This document shows positions 19,864-30,763 of a stretch of DNA of 35,000 nt, piece by piece (the first letter of the stretch is position 1; each line of letters starts with the position of its first letter). This DNA comes from Chromera velia (lineage: Eukaryota > Sar > Chromeraceae). Under the pieces are notes generated by a model. That model did not search any database. It had not been told where the DNA came from and saw only the letters and a list, made by a program, of their open reading frames with translations. Location: NCBI GenBank assembly GCA_018398765.1, contig JAHBMJ010001073.1, forward strand, positions 1 through 35,000, given 5' to 3'. The translations under genes and the position numbers were made by a program.

Positions 19864-22800
19864 ACAAACACACACCAAATGGTCTTCCACAGAATTACTC
19901 AGTCAGTAGTCAGTCTGTGAAGACAGAGCTGACGTTCCCATCCGATGTCGACAGAACAGGAAGGAATCAGCCTCAAAGGGCGAACGAAGAAACTCACCGA
20001 AGTCAGGAAAAGATGAGCAGAGCGGAGACAGAGTGATGCCTTGTCCCTTAGTTGCGTTGCCCCACCCGCGTTCCTTCCTGCCCCCTTTCCCCTCCCCCCA
20101 GTCAATTCCCCCTTTTCTGCAGCAGCCGCAGCGCCAGAGGAGAGAACCAAGAACGCTCTCATCTGCATCACCCCCAACAGAACGCGGCACACACACCCGA
20201 GAGCATCCCCCACTGCCCCAGAAGGGCCTTCCACCGCCTTCCTCAAATGATTCTCTGCCTCCTCTAAGGCCCTCTCGGCATTCTTTGATTTCTTCAAAGA
20301 CGCACACGCCCCACTGACCCCCTCCCTGACCACCCTCTGCATCCCCTCAGCGATTCCGAAAGGAAGATTGCCGTCTCCCCTCTCGCCTAACAGAAGAGAC
20401 AGGCCGCAAGAGGCCAAGCCATCCTTTTGAGCTGCACCTTTCTTCTCCCAAGTCACCTTCCCTCTGGAGGAAGAGGAAGAGGGGGGGAGGACGTCAGGCA
20501 CTTCTTTAAGAAGAGTGCGGGCAAGGCGGATGCGGAGACGGGAGAGAAACCGTCGGAGCTCAACGTACAGACGCAAAACCTCCCTCTCCGTCCGAGCCCC
20601 TCCTTTTTTTGTTTCCTTCCCTTCTTCTCCCTCCATCTCCTCAAGATGCTGATCCAAACTCTGAATCCACGAAGGCCCCATCAGGGCACCCAGTGTTCCC
20701 TCTAGACGCACACGGGCAGCCTCGAGAGAGGGCACACACTCAATCGCGATGCCGATCTGCTGAGACGACAAGGGGGCGAGAGGGGCAGAAACACCCAGAA
20801 GGCCCTGAACACACGCCCCTTTGTCGTCTCCCCCCCGCCCCTCCACTGCCGCATCCCCCCTGAAATCCTGCAGCTTCAGTCTGCAGAGGGCTAGCTGGAG
20901 TCTCGCCACATTCGCTCCATCTTGCACTGCCTCGAACAGCTCAATTCCCTGAAACGACGCAGTAGAAGAAGAGAGAGAAGAAATTCAGTGAGTTTGTGAA
21001 GAAGAAAAGCAAAACATTCACAGACAAAAGCAGAATGAAGCGAAATGCATGAGCACGCGTGGCAAAGAAGGACATCAGACAGAAGAAGTTGCACGCAGAT
21101 CGACCTACCTGATTGCAGTGGATGAGTGCCTTGGTCAGACGCCCCGTCCGTGTATACAAAGCTCTCAACGAATCATACACCTCTGCCAGACGCAGCCGAG
21201 CCGCGCGGGTCATCAACAGGATCCCCGTCCCCTCTCCCACTCCCCCTCCAACCTTCATAGTCGGAGGAGGCGACTGTCTCTCTGCAGCGTCTGCCAGACG
21301 AAGACAACGGAGGCAGAAGGCGACTGCAAGAGAGAACGCCGTCTCCTTGTCTGAGGGCACAGCCTTGGCTGCGTTGAGAGACAGCCAGACGGCGGCATCA
21401 CCCCTATAGTCCCCCGGGGCTTCTTCCCCCAGACCCAGAGGGGAAAAACGCATACCACAAGGCCCCACCTGAATCTCTCCAAGCCTACTCTTCTTTTCAG
21501 ATTCCCCCTGCTGAGAATCAGTCCCCTCCTCAAATTGTCGTCTCAGCCTGTCGAGATGCGTTTCCTCTGTGACACCACTGGCGGGTGGAGGGGGTGCAGG
21601 GCGGTCGGGGAGCCCTTCGCCCACTGCTGCGAACCCATCAGCAATGGATCGACAGAGAGACGCGGCCATGCGCAGACGGTCGGCCTCGTCAAAGGAAGAC
21701 GATGGTCCCGAAAGACCGGATTCTGCATGTGGAGCCGATGTTGTTGAAGTACTGATGGGCATTGTCAACCGCATGAATCGTGAGGCTATCGCGAGATGTT
21801 TCAGACAAGCGCCAGGAAGAACGAGGGAGGAGTGAAGAAAGTGAGCCGCAAGTTTTAGATGACAGAGGAGAGCAGAGCTGAGCAATCTCTGCTTGCACTC
21901 TCTTCTCTCTTGAGCAAACCTCTCCTTTCTTTCCTCCGACACAGAGGAAGACACAGAAAGAGAGTGTGACATCGAAACGAAAACATCAAACCAATGCAGC
22001 GCTCTGTGGATGTGGCTGAGTGATTTCAAAAACTCAGAAGCTGCTCTCGCATCATTACAGCCTTCACCTTCCTCCTCTGTTTGAACTCTGCGACTCTCCT
22101 GCTCTGCTGTGCCAATGCAAGCCTTCGCTGCACCTTCATGCACAGCCAGCATGAGAGCAGCCAGCTCAACCCCGGGGATCTCAAGGGAGCCTTTGCAGGC
22201 GTCTGCACAGGCACACACTTCTCTCTCCCGCCCCCCTGCTCCAACAACCAAATTCTCTAAATCCTCCTTCGGGGAGAGGACCACCTGCTGCTGCTGCTGG
22301 TGCCCTGTCTCCTCCTCACCCTGATCATCTGTGTCTGTTTCTGTTTCTGTACGTGGGTGTGCATTCCTTTCTGTATGTGGGTGTGCAACTACTACAGGCT
22401 CCATGTGGTTGATTGCTGTCTTGAAGAGATCCTGTAGGTGGCGGTACCCTGAGAGAAGACGGTCGGAGGGGAGGGCACTGGCTGAAAGAGACACAGCCAG
22501 ACGCTGGGCTGTGTGGAAACACAGAAGGCCCATAGCGGCATCTTTCTCTCTTTCTTTCTCTCCCTCTTCCTCTGGAGCCTTCTGATCTTCTTCTTTTTCC
22601 AGCGGCTGCTTCTGGCTCGTCTGGTTGCCCTGTGTCGTGTCGACACTTTCTTCTGCCACCTCATCTCTCTTCTTCCCTTTTTTCTGCCTGAAATCGGGAA
22701 GGGACAGGGAGACCTCTTCTTCTTCTGATGCAGCATCTTTCTGATAAGGGCTGCGGTCCTTTCTGTCCACAAACCTCTGTTGGTCTCCAGCCCTCTCACC

Positions 22801-24038
22801 TCCAAAGAACAGACGAACGCTCTCTCGGTGCTTCTTGTCCTCTTCTGCCCACTCACCCTCCCCCCCCCTGTCACTACCCAAGAGAGAATTTCTTCTCTTT
22901 GCCAAGTTCGACCGGGCAATCTCAACAAAGCGCGACCCAGAAGGACGGTACAGAGACAGAGACGTGCAGGCAGCACTAGAGGGACTCTGCGGAGGCGAAT
23001 GCGAGAAGTCAGCCAAAATTCTCAATAAAGACTTCACAAACAAACGCACAGCCTCGGTATCCGCCTGCTGCGTCTCTCCCATCTCGCTTTCTTTTGATTT
23101 TTCCTCCCCGTCGCCTCCCCCTTCTGTTGATCTGGACCCCCCTATCCCCCCATCACACAGCGCCCTCTGCCCGTCACGCACCCTCCGAGCAACAGAAGCC
23201 AAATGAGGGAGGTCCACGGCACGCAGCGCCTGCCAACGGAGTGGCCTCCCTGCCTGCAGTGCACACACAAAAAGACAGTCCCATTCATTGTGTGATTATA
23301 TTAATACACACATGCATGCAGAGATATTCGCTTAATTAATGACTTACACACACAGGCAGACCATTGCTCTGACGCACGCAAACGCGACAGAATGACCAAA
23401 GTGAGGACAGCCATTTGTGAAGTCAGTCGATGCACAAAAGCCTTTGACCTTTCAGTGCTGTTCCTCCTCCACACAGTGCCAATTTCCCATTCTTTAAAAA
23501 GTGCTCAAACCGACGAGAGAGACTGACCTCATGGAAGCAGACAAGCACCGCAGCCACGGCATTCAAACAACACCTCAGCCACAGCCGCACACAGGCAGCG
23601 TCAGACGGTAGACCAAAACTGAGGTCCAGGCTGAGACTTCCAAGACGGCCCCCTGCCCCCACACTTCTGTGCAGCACCTCCTCAAGACTCTCCCGAACAA
23701 ACAGGACCCTCTCACGCCCCCCCGCAGAGATGGAAGAAGGGGACGCGGGCGCCTGAGCCAGCCAAGAAGCAGACCCCGACACCTGAGACACCAGACTTCC
23801 CTCCCCTCCCCCCCCTGTACCTCCAAACATCTGCCCAAAAAGAGACGAAAGGTCAACCGACCCCCCCTCCCCCCTGCCCACCCTTGCATGTTGAGAAGGC
23901 ATTGGGACCAGAGCGCGTGACTGAACGCCCTCTCCGGGACTGAGGGGGGGACCGCAGAGAGCTGCTGCCCTTGCTGCTGCTGCTGTTGTGGGGGGATGAT
24001 ACGAAGGCGGCAACACCTGCAGACAACAGCACAGACAC

Positions 24039-24069
<31 letters not shown>

Positions 24070-25279
24070 ACACACAGAGAGAGAGACAGAAACAGAAACA
24101 GACAGATGGATGGATGGACAGATGGACCGAGAAACCTCCAAGTAGACAGACAGAAACCGATACACACAAAGAAAAAATTAAAGAAACAGGAGACAGAGAA
24201 GTTCAAGTCCACTTCCCGAAAAAAGCGGCCGAAAAGAGAGACTTGCGATCTGACTGACTGACCTCGCACGAGCCCGGGGCCCCTCCGAGAGCATCCACAA
24301 CGCACAGGTGGATGTCAGAGAACGCCCTCCACTCGACTGCACTGCGGAAATGAAGGGGCCTGTGGGGAGACGGGAAAGCGCCAGTCTCCGTGTCTCCGTC
24401 TCCTTCTTCGTCTTTCTCCTCTTCGGCAACACCCGAAAGCCGTCCGGAGGAAAACTGTAAAGGGGGCATTGAGGGAAACAAGTGGCCATGGCTGTCTGGA
24501 GTCAGCCGGGAAGGTGCTGACGCTGGAGATGCCTGGAGGCTTTGCTTAGACCCCTTCAATGCAGAGTTGCTATCTCCATCGCCTTCAGGCGCCCCCGAGA
24601 TCGCACACCGCATACACCGGATATCGAGCTGCACACCCGCAGCATCGTGGTCGGACACAGAGACCACCCCTTTGTCTTCAGTCTCTTCTGCAGTGGGTGC
24701 GAGTCTGGGAGAGGATCCGCGAGCGGCCCCTTTGTTCCCCCCCGGTTGTTTCTTAGGAATTTGGGGAGACGGAGAAGGGGAAGAGCTGGAATCCTCAGTG
24801 AGGATCAGGGAGCCCCCCACACGGAAGGCCGAGAACGATGCCTCCGTCTCCGAGAAGGGAAGAAGAAAGAGGGAGGAGAGCGTCTCCTCAGTGGCCACAA
24901 TCGTCACGTCGGGCTGTGACCCTACGTTCTCCTTGTTGGAGGGAGAGGAAGGAACACCTCCTTTGGGTTGGGGTGCGTCCCTGAGAATGGAAAGTTTCTG
25001 TGCGAGCTCTAGAAGAGAGACCACTTTTCCGGCCTCTTCAGCAATAGGAGATAGGCCTAGGGCACGTCTGTGGGCTTGCAGCTCTTCCCCAGACGCCCTG
25101 AGGGGCCTAACGGAGAGGGGGGGATTGTGGGGGGAAAGCGCGGGGGAAGGAGACGGCGGCATCTCTTTGCAGCTCCAATTGAGGAAATCCTCGAAGAGAA
25201 CGTCGTCAGAGAGACCACACTCACTCCCCGCTGCAGATTCCTCCAGGCTTACACCCACCCCTTCTGGATCCTCTGTCAT
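18174..25279 (-). CDS. EDRF1-family-like protein with C-terminal TPRs (5 exons, 1992 aa)
   Basis: Exons on the minus strand: 25279-24263, 24016-23528, 23253-21109, 20948-19998, 19550-18174. All joins are phase 0 with GTCAGT, GTCAGT, GTAGGT and GTGAGT donors. The family call rests on landmarks I recall from animal and plant EDRF1 proteins: LFLLPFS..AFRVGGSLIL (residues 137-160); a W-rich helix ending LVCFHE (about 485-502), where homologues have VPELAICYH; GLLCFHTAQRLAVSLS (about 743-758), like LGTLLYRLAHRLS; and a TPR pair across the exon 3/4 join, AEVYDSLRALYTRTGRLTKALIHCNQ then GIELFEAVQDGANVA. Long Ser/Glu/Lys-rich insertions lie between them, making it much longer than the human protein (about 1240 aa). 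EDRF1 is a poorly understood, probably nuclear protein. That this is a real spliced gene is fairly sure; the family is less so. A generic TPR protein is the alternative. Confidence 0.75.
19749..19875. repeat. (CA)n/(CATA)n microsatellite in intron 4 of the EDRF1-like gene
   Basis: About 125 bases of CA and CATA units lie in the intron 19551-19997. On the sense strand it is (TG)n. Confidence 0.95.
24039..24067. repeat. (CA)n microsatellite in intron 1 of the EDRF1-like gene
   Basis: This CA run, (TG)n on the sense strand, lies just upstream of the acceptor in the intron 24017-24262, next to GACAGA-type repeats. Confidence 0.9.
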
Positions 25280-25822
25280 TGCTCCCTCTCCACTACTTCG
25301 GCAGGAGTTTGCAGTCTCCGATCTGTCTTCCTTCTCTCACTGGTTTGCCGGCCCAAAATTTACTGTCAGCTACTTCCACACGCGGGCAAGAAAGAAAGGC
25401 TTGACTACTGCCCACCTCGTCCATCACCACCAGATTGAGAGAAGGACGGACCAACAATTCTGACAAGCAATTCATCCTTTTAACACTCCAAGTCTCGGAT
25501 CTCTTCGCGTCGTCCTGACGCACGCCGCGCACACGTGCGCGGAATGCGCGCGCGCGTATACGCACCAAAAATGCAAAATTAAAATGACAAAAAATTAATT
25601 CTTTTGCATGGTGCCGTCTGATCCACGCCATCTCTTGAATTTCTTAATTCCACATGCAAAGTCTAGCAGCTCTAGCTCTCGCATGAACGTCTTCTGCTGA
25701 ATCAACTTCCTGCCGTCTCATTTTGTCATCTTTGACTGCAACCGAATCGGAATTAAATTCAATCCAGGAGCTTTGGATCTGCATCCATCCCGAACTGCCA
25801 ACCAAACTCCTTCTTCAGCGAA
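25280..25822. promoter_or_regulatory. Head-to-head intergenic region of the EDRF1-like and DUF1254 genes
   Basis: The 543 bases between divergent start codons include the palindrome CCGCGCAC-ac-GTGCGCGG (25525-25542), centred on the E/G-box core CACGTG. A GAATGCGCGCGCGCG run follows, then an A-rich stretch (25565-25605). A similar CCGCGCAC..GAATGCGCGCG string occurs at about 30509, upstream of the next plus-strand gene. Promoter function is inferred from position only. Confidence 0.5.
25525..25542. promoter_or_regulatory. GC-rich palindrome with central CACGTG
   Basis: Perfect 8-base arms flank two bases. The CACGTG at 25532-25537 is the core recognised by bHLH/bZIP factors in plants and animals. 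It stands about 250 bases from one start codon and 280 from the other. Confidence 0.4.
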
Positions 25823-27531
25823 ATGATCTTCTGCCGTCTCCTTTTCTGTGCGATCTCGCTGGTCGCAGCGCTTGCTGGCGATGTGCCTGTGACGACTGAC
25901 AACTTCGTCCGTGCGGAGACCCACCGCATGATGCAGGCCTATGTCGACAAGGGGGCTTTCGGAGGTTTCACGCACATCCGTCTCCCCACTCCCCTGGATG
26001 AGCAGAATGTGATCAGAATGAACAGAGACACTCTGTACTCTGCCGGTATGTCAGAACATAGACTGATCCATTGGCTACATTCAGTCCTTCATGCTCTCGG
26101 GTCTTCATAAAACATCTCTGTCTTTTTTTCTCAGCACAGGTGCCGAAATATCTCATTAATTGTGCCTATTCGCATGCAGGGATTTTCGACCTCTCCACTC
26201 CGTTGACGATTGAGATGCCCAACTCTGGGAACAGATTCATGTCCCTCCTGGTCATCAACGAGGACCACCACACGCCTGTGGACGTCCAGGTCTGTCGGGG
26301 GTCTGCAGCGCTCGCATACTTCCGACAGCTTGCTTGAGTTCTTTCCCGTCAAACCTTCTCTTTCTGAGCGATGTGCGTGTGTGTCGGGCTTTTGAAAAGC
26401 CTTCTTCTTCTCTTTTCTAATTGTTCCCTTTCTCATTGCCACCCACCCTCCTTCTGTCCTGTGCCGGTCGACTATGTTCTCTTGATCCTTCTTACCTGGT
26501 CTCTTCTCTTCTCTCTGTCTGTCTGTGCCTGCAGTACGGAAACGGCACCGTGACACTGACCGAAGAGAAGGCGGGGTCCCGGTATGTCTTCGTTATCATC
26601 CGTACCTTCGTGGACCCCTCTTCTCCTCAGGACTTGGAGGAAGTGCACAAACTGCAGGTCAGTCAGTCAGACTCAGTCAGGGGGTGTCTGTCGCTTCTTT
26701 TGATGGTTCTTCCCTCTCTCCCTCCCTCTCCTTCTGCGTGTGAAATGTCGGTGTCCATTATCTCTGTCAGGCCCTGGCGTCCCAGGCAAGCATTTGCTGC
26801 TATTTCTGTGTGCCCTTTGTCTCCTCACCTCACTTTTGCGTGAAGCACTTCGAGCCCCCCCCTTCCTCTCCTCTCCTTCTGCCTTCAGGACGCCGTGACG
26901 GTCACCCAAGCCGCCAAGGGAAGTTGGGAGGTCCCGCAGTGGAACCAGGAACAGCTGAAGGTCAGAGACGAATGAATGAAAATTGCAAATGAACTGCACG
27001 TGTGAGTCAATTGAGATGGGATCTGCCAGAGTCTCTGGGAGAGAGTGCGACTTTTATCATGCACAAACGCCGCAGGATCTCTTCCAGACATGCAGCGACC
27101 TCGGTCCTCTTTTCGTTTTTTTGTGTTGGGATGAGATCAAATGAGAAAAACGCGTCCCTTCCGCCCGCTGAGGCACAAACCTGGACATAGAGTCAAGCCC
27201 ACAGGTGCTTCTTCTTCCCCTTTTGGGTTACGACATCTCTGTGCTGCGTGCCCGCAGGACATTCGTGATGCGGCCCTTTCAATCGCTAAGTACGTGCCTG
27301 ACTTTGGCTCGGGTTTCGGAAAGAAGGGCGAGGTAAACCCTGTCACTCACTTTCTCGTCACAGCGTTTGGTTGGGGGGGGAATCCGAAGGAGGATGCCAC
27401 GTACGTCAGCATCACACCCCCCAAGGACGACGGGAAGACTGCCTACACACTCACTCTCGAAAATGTGCCTGTGGATGGGTTCTGGTCAGTCAGTCAGTTG
27501 TGTGTGTGTGTATGTGTGTGTGTGTGTGTGT

Positions 27532-27571
<40 letters not shown>

Positions 27572-27598
27572 GTGTGTGTGTATGTATGTGTGTGTGTA

Positions 27599-27637
<39 letters not shown>

Positions 27638-28242
27638 AGGCGTGTGTGTGTATGTGTGTGCGTGCGTTGTGTGTGTGTGTGTGTGTGTGTGCTTGAAAGA
27701 GGGAGAGTTTTTGTACGTGCGCTTGTATATTTTCAGTGACGCTCAGCATCTCTTTTGGTTTCCGTTCATTGCTGGACTCGGTCTGGGTGCGTGCGTCAGT
27801 CAAGCAGAGGCTGGGTGCGTGCGTCAGTCAAGCAGAGGCACTTTATTTTCTCTGAGCATGCAGACTCTCTCTCCCCCTGCGTTGCATTTGGCATCATTGA
27901 ATGTCCCCCCGCGTTTTCTTCCCTCTGCTGCCTGCCTGTCTGCCTCCCTACAGGTCTGTGACGGTGTACAACAAGGACGGCTTTCTTGAGGAGAACGAGC
28001 ACGACTCGTACAACGTGAACAACGTGACCGCCCAGAAGGGGGAGGACGGAAGGGTTGTCATTCACTTCGGAGGGGATCCCACCAAGTCGAACTTCATTCC
28101 CATCACAGAGGGCTGGAATGCGGTTCTGAGACTGTACAGGCCGAGGGCGGAGGTTCTGGACGGCTCCTGGACAGCACCCGAGTTGGTGGAGGTGTCCGCA
28201 GATTCTAAGAGAAGAAGAAGGTTGTCTCTTGTCTTGCCTTAA
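25823..28242 (+). CDS. Secreted DUF1254/DUF1214 protein (6 exons)
   Basis: Exons: 25823-26045, 26180-26289, 26535-26657, 26889-26960, 27258-27484, 27954-28242. They total 1044 bases and 347 aa, with phases 1, 0, 0, 0 and 2 all matching. A signal peptide (MIFCRLLFCAISLVAALAG) leads into TDNFVRAETHRMM, HIRLPTPLDEQNVIRMNRDT, LYSAGIFDLSTPLTIEMP, RFMSLLVINEDHH, RYVFVIIRTFVDP and the exon 4 helix: this is DUF1254. Then VTHFLVTAFGWGGNP, ENVPVDGFWSVTVYNKDGFL, YNVNNVTAQK, VVIHFGG, NFIPITEGWNAVLRLYRPR and DGSWTAPEL: this is DUF1214. The pair is widespread in bacteria, mostly as exported proteins of unknown biochemical role, so I assign no reaction. The length is typical. The stop lies within a tandem 34-base duplication. 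Intron 5 holds a long (TG)n tract. Its six exons show it is not bacterial contamination. Confidence 0.93.
27498..27691. repeat. Long (TG)n microsatellite in DUF1254 intron 5
   Basis: Almost 200 bases of TG with TATG and GCGTG variants start 13 bases after the donor GTCAGTCAGTCAG. (TG)n is on the sense strand of the gene. Confidence 0.97.
27783..27838. repeat. 28-bp perfect tandem duplication in DUF1254 intron 5
   Basis: Two exact adjacent copies of a 28-base unit (27783-27810 and 27811-27838) begin CTGGGTGCGTGCGTCAGTCA. Exact identity suggests a recent duplication, or assembly slippage. Confidence 0.95.
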
Positions 28243-28274
28243 GAGAAGAAGAAGGCTGTCTCTTGTCTTGCCTT
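28207..28274. repeat. 34-bp tandem duplication across the DUF1254 stop codon
   Basis: Copies at 28207-28240 and 28241-28274 differ by one base (GGTTG/GGCTG). The TAA stop spans the junction (28240-28242). The first copy encodes the C-terminal KRRRRLSLVLP, which is not part of the DUF1214 domain. The unit length is not a multiple of three. Confidence 0.95.
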
Positions 28275-28392
28275 AAGTGTAAGCAGCAATTCAACTGGTT
28301 GGCATACTCTATGCTGATCCGATCTCTGTCGCTCCAATTGAAGCCCGGATTGTCTCTACGCGCAGTTGGCTCCTTCCTTCATGGAGCTAGTG

Positions 28393-28420
28393 CATGCAGA
28401 CCTGTCTGCAAGTCTGCATG
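28393..28420 (+). terminator. Hairpin CATGCAGAC/GTCTGCATG after the DUF1254 gene
   Basis: Perfect 9-base arms (28393-28401 and 28412-28420) flank a 10-base loop, 150 bases after the stop codon. The left arm overlaps a TGCATGCA site. It may be a 3' untranslated region structure; an end-forming role is only a guess. Confidence 0.35.
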
Positions 28421-28632
28421 TTAGGACAGGACATACAGCAGCACATCAGGAATGAAGGAACCGTGCGTCCTCCCTCGTCTACCAGAAAGAAAGAAAATCA
28501 TGCATCGGATCTGGGAGGAGAGCAAGCAGCAGAAGAGAATGAGAAAGAGAGAGGAGAAAGGGGGGCAAGGATGACGCAAAGTGGTTCCTTTATTTCTTCC
28601 TTGCCAGGTCAGGCCTTCCTCATTTATTTGTC

Positions 28633-28703
28633 TGTGAGAGTGAGTGAGGGAGTGAGTGAGTGAGTGGGAGAGTGAGTGAGTGAGTGAGTGAGTGAGTGAG
28701 TGA
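28633..28703. repeat. (GAGT)n microsatellite
   Basis: About 70 bases of GAGT/GTGA units with a few interruptions, between genes. Confidence 0.95.
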
Positions 28704-30763
28704 TGTAAATGTGAGCTCTTCAAAGAGGATCGGTCTGTCCCAGTGAGGGCCATGAGGGAGGTAGGACTGCTTTCGCAGAGAAGAAAAAAACGAAAGCTTG
28801 CATGCATCCATGAAGAGAGAGGGAACTACAGAGAAAGATAAGGAGCGGAGTTAACAAACAGAAAACAGGTATCAGCGCTCACGTAGAAAGACAAGTTTCT
28901 TTACCTTTTTTTTCCTTTTTAAGTAAGTGTTTGCTGGCCCGTCGACGTCTTGGTGACTTTTTTTTCCCGGCAGAATGCGAGCAAGCAGTTGGCTGCGTAC
29001 GAGATTGAGACTTGGTCAGACAGACTCCCGTCCGCGAGCCTGTACCTCCCTCAACATGCATCCATCATCGCATGTTCGTGCACTGATTCATTCTCCATCA
29101 TATTCATTCATTCATACATGGGAAGACGGGGAAAAGAGAACAAGGACCAAGAGAAAAGAAAAGAGAAGCAAATGAAGACGAAGGAAGGAGGCAAGCAAGA
29201 AAGAGAGGCAGCAAGAGAGGGAAGAAGCAAGAAAAGAATTTATTTTGTGTCGAAAGCGTTTGTTCACATTCTGTGAGTGACTGCCTTCCTGCCTGCCAGA
29301 CAAAAGTGCATCGGGAATTAACGCATGAATGATGTCGTCGCCCCACTTCCGCGTGAGTGGGGGGTGACTGATCGATCGAGAATTGTTGTCAGAGAATAAG
29401 TACGTGAATGAGACTGTGGCGTGAAAGAGGGAAAGGAGAAGGAAGAACTGCCACGCGATTCTCTCCTTCCTTCCCTGCGTGTCTTGCGAGTACTGCACGT
29501 GCTTGTGCAAGTGACTAATCGAGTGCATGAATCACAGAAGAAGGTTTCAAACCAATTAAGAAGAAAAATTAGGACTTGTCGTTTCTTTTCTTGTCCTGGT
29601 CCTGCATGGCTTCAATGCATTCAGATCGATCGATTCTATGAGGCATCTTCATTTGGCTTGATTTTAGCACACCCCTTTTTGCCTTTTTCGTCTCTCTCTG
29701 TGCCAGCGTGTATGTACCTATGTGTGTACATACATGTAAGAACGCGTGAAAGATTTGTAGAGAGAGATTCTCTAAGAACATACGTATTAGCAGTTGATTG
29801 ACACGCTGAAAACCGTCTTGAAGCAGTCGGTGTATGCGACGGAAGAAAAATCGGGAGGAGTATCGATCAGATGCAGTTTTAGAGAGAGAAGTAAACAACT
29901 TGAAGCTAGAAAACAAGAAAGAAAAACGGTCCAGGAGAGATTAAATCAGATACAGCCGGCGATATCCGGCGATCACCAACAATTTAAATGCTATAGTTCC
30001 GCCAATATGTTGTTACTGACGCCACTGTCACTGTGTGTCAGTGATATAAATTATATAGAGTTAGAGGTTGTATGTAAGGATTGTTTAAAAAATGGAGGTA
30101 ATTCTAAATGTATAATTAAAATACCGTATAATTTTATTTTTTGTATCAAGTCTTGTATATTGTTCTATCTTGTTTTCTGATCGATCTGTGAAGAATGTCT
30201 TTACCTGTCTTGATGGAAAATCTTGAAAGTAATTGAAAGGTTATGGAAGGTTTGGTTCGCCCTATCAGAACTGTACCGGAGGCATTAGCGGAGGCAACAA
30301 CACTAACCTCAGCTCTTTGAAGAAGATAATCTCTATAGGTCATATGATTTACCTTCATTCAACTATAAGGCAACCGCACGAGATTTTGATGTTTTAAGAA
30401 TCATTGGTCTGCGAGGTTCGAGGATACATACACCGCATACAAATACCCGGCTTGGGTCGTGGGATGTCGTGCGGCGCACACACCATGCAGCTTTCGCTCA
30501 GCTATTCCGCGCACGAATGCGCGCGAACTGAGTTGTTTTTCGGCATGCATAAGAAAATTAAGCATCATGCAATTATAGAGTTTGAATGTGCCTCATGCAT
30601 GCATGCACCTGCAGTGAGAGACGTCAAAACGTGTCGAAACTTGACTCACAAACAGCAATTCTTTCTCGTGTGTAAAAGCCATGTCAAGACCTTGATACAG
30701 CCGTGTATGTTTTCGTAACTGCAAGAGGTAGCGCTGTTGGTTAAAGCGACAGAAAGAAGAACT

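Larger units (their letters stand above)
28243..30763. other. Intergenic region
   Basis: This holds the likely DUF1254 3' untranslated region, a hairpin (28393-28420), a (GAGT)n repeat and purine-rich stretches (28480-28570, 29110-29240). An AT-rich segment (about 29980-30180) has very different composition. The last 300 bases are upstream of the next gene and contain CCGCGCACGAATGCGCGCG at about 30509. No open frame has family motifs or convincing codon use. Confidence 0.5.

Noticed and set aside
23350-23520. Extra exon in intron 2 of the EDRF1-like gene
   Set aside because: The frame has a usable GTAAGT donor but no convincing acceptor, and exons 2 and 3 already join in phase without it.
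24390-25463. 357-codon plus-strand open frame
   Set aside because: It lies antisense to exon 1 of the EDRF1-like gene. Its Ser/Pro/Arg-rich composition is what the complement of that exon gives, and it has no family motif.
28950-29276. Possible exon after a TTTTTTTTCCCGGCAG acceptor-like site
   Set aside because: The downstream frame becomes Lys/Glu/Arg-rich low complexity, without a donor, a partner exon or homology.
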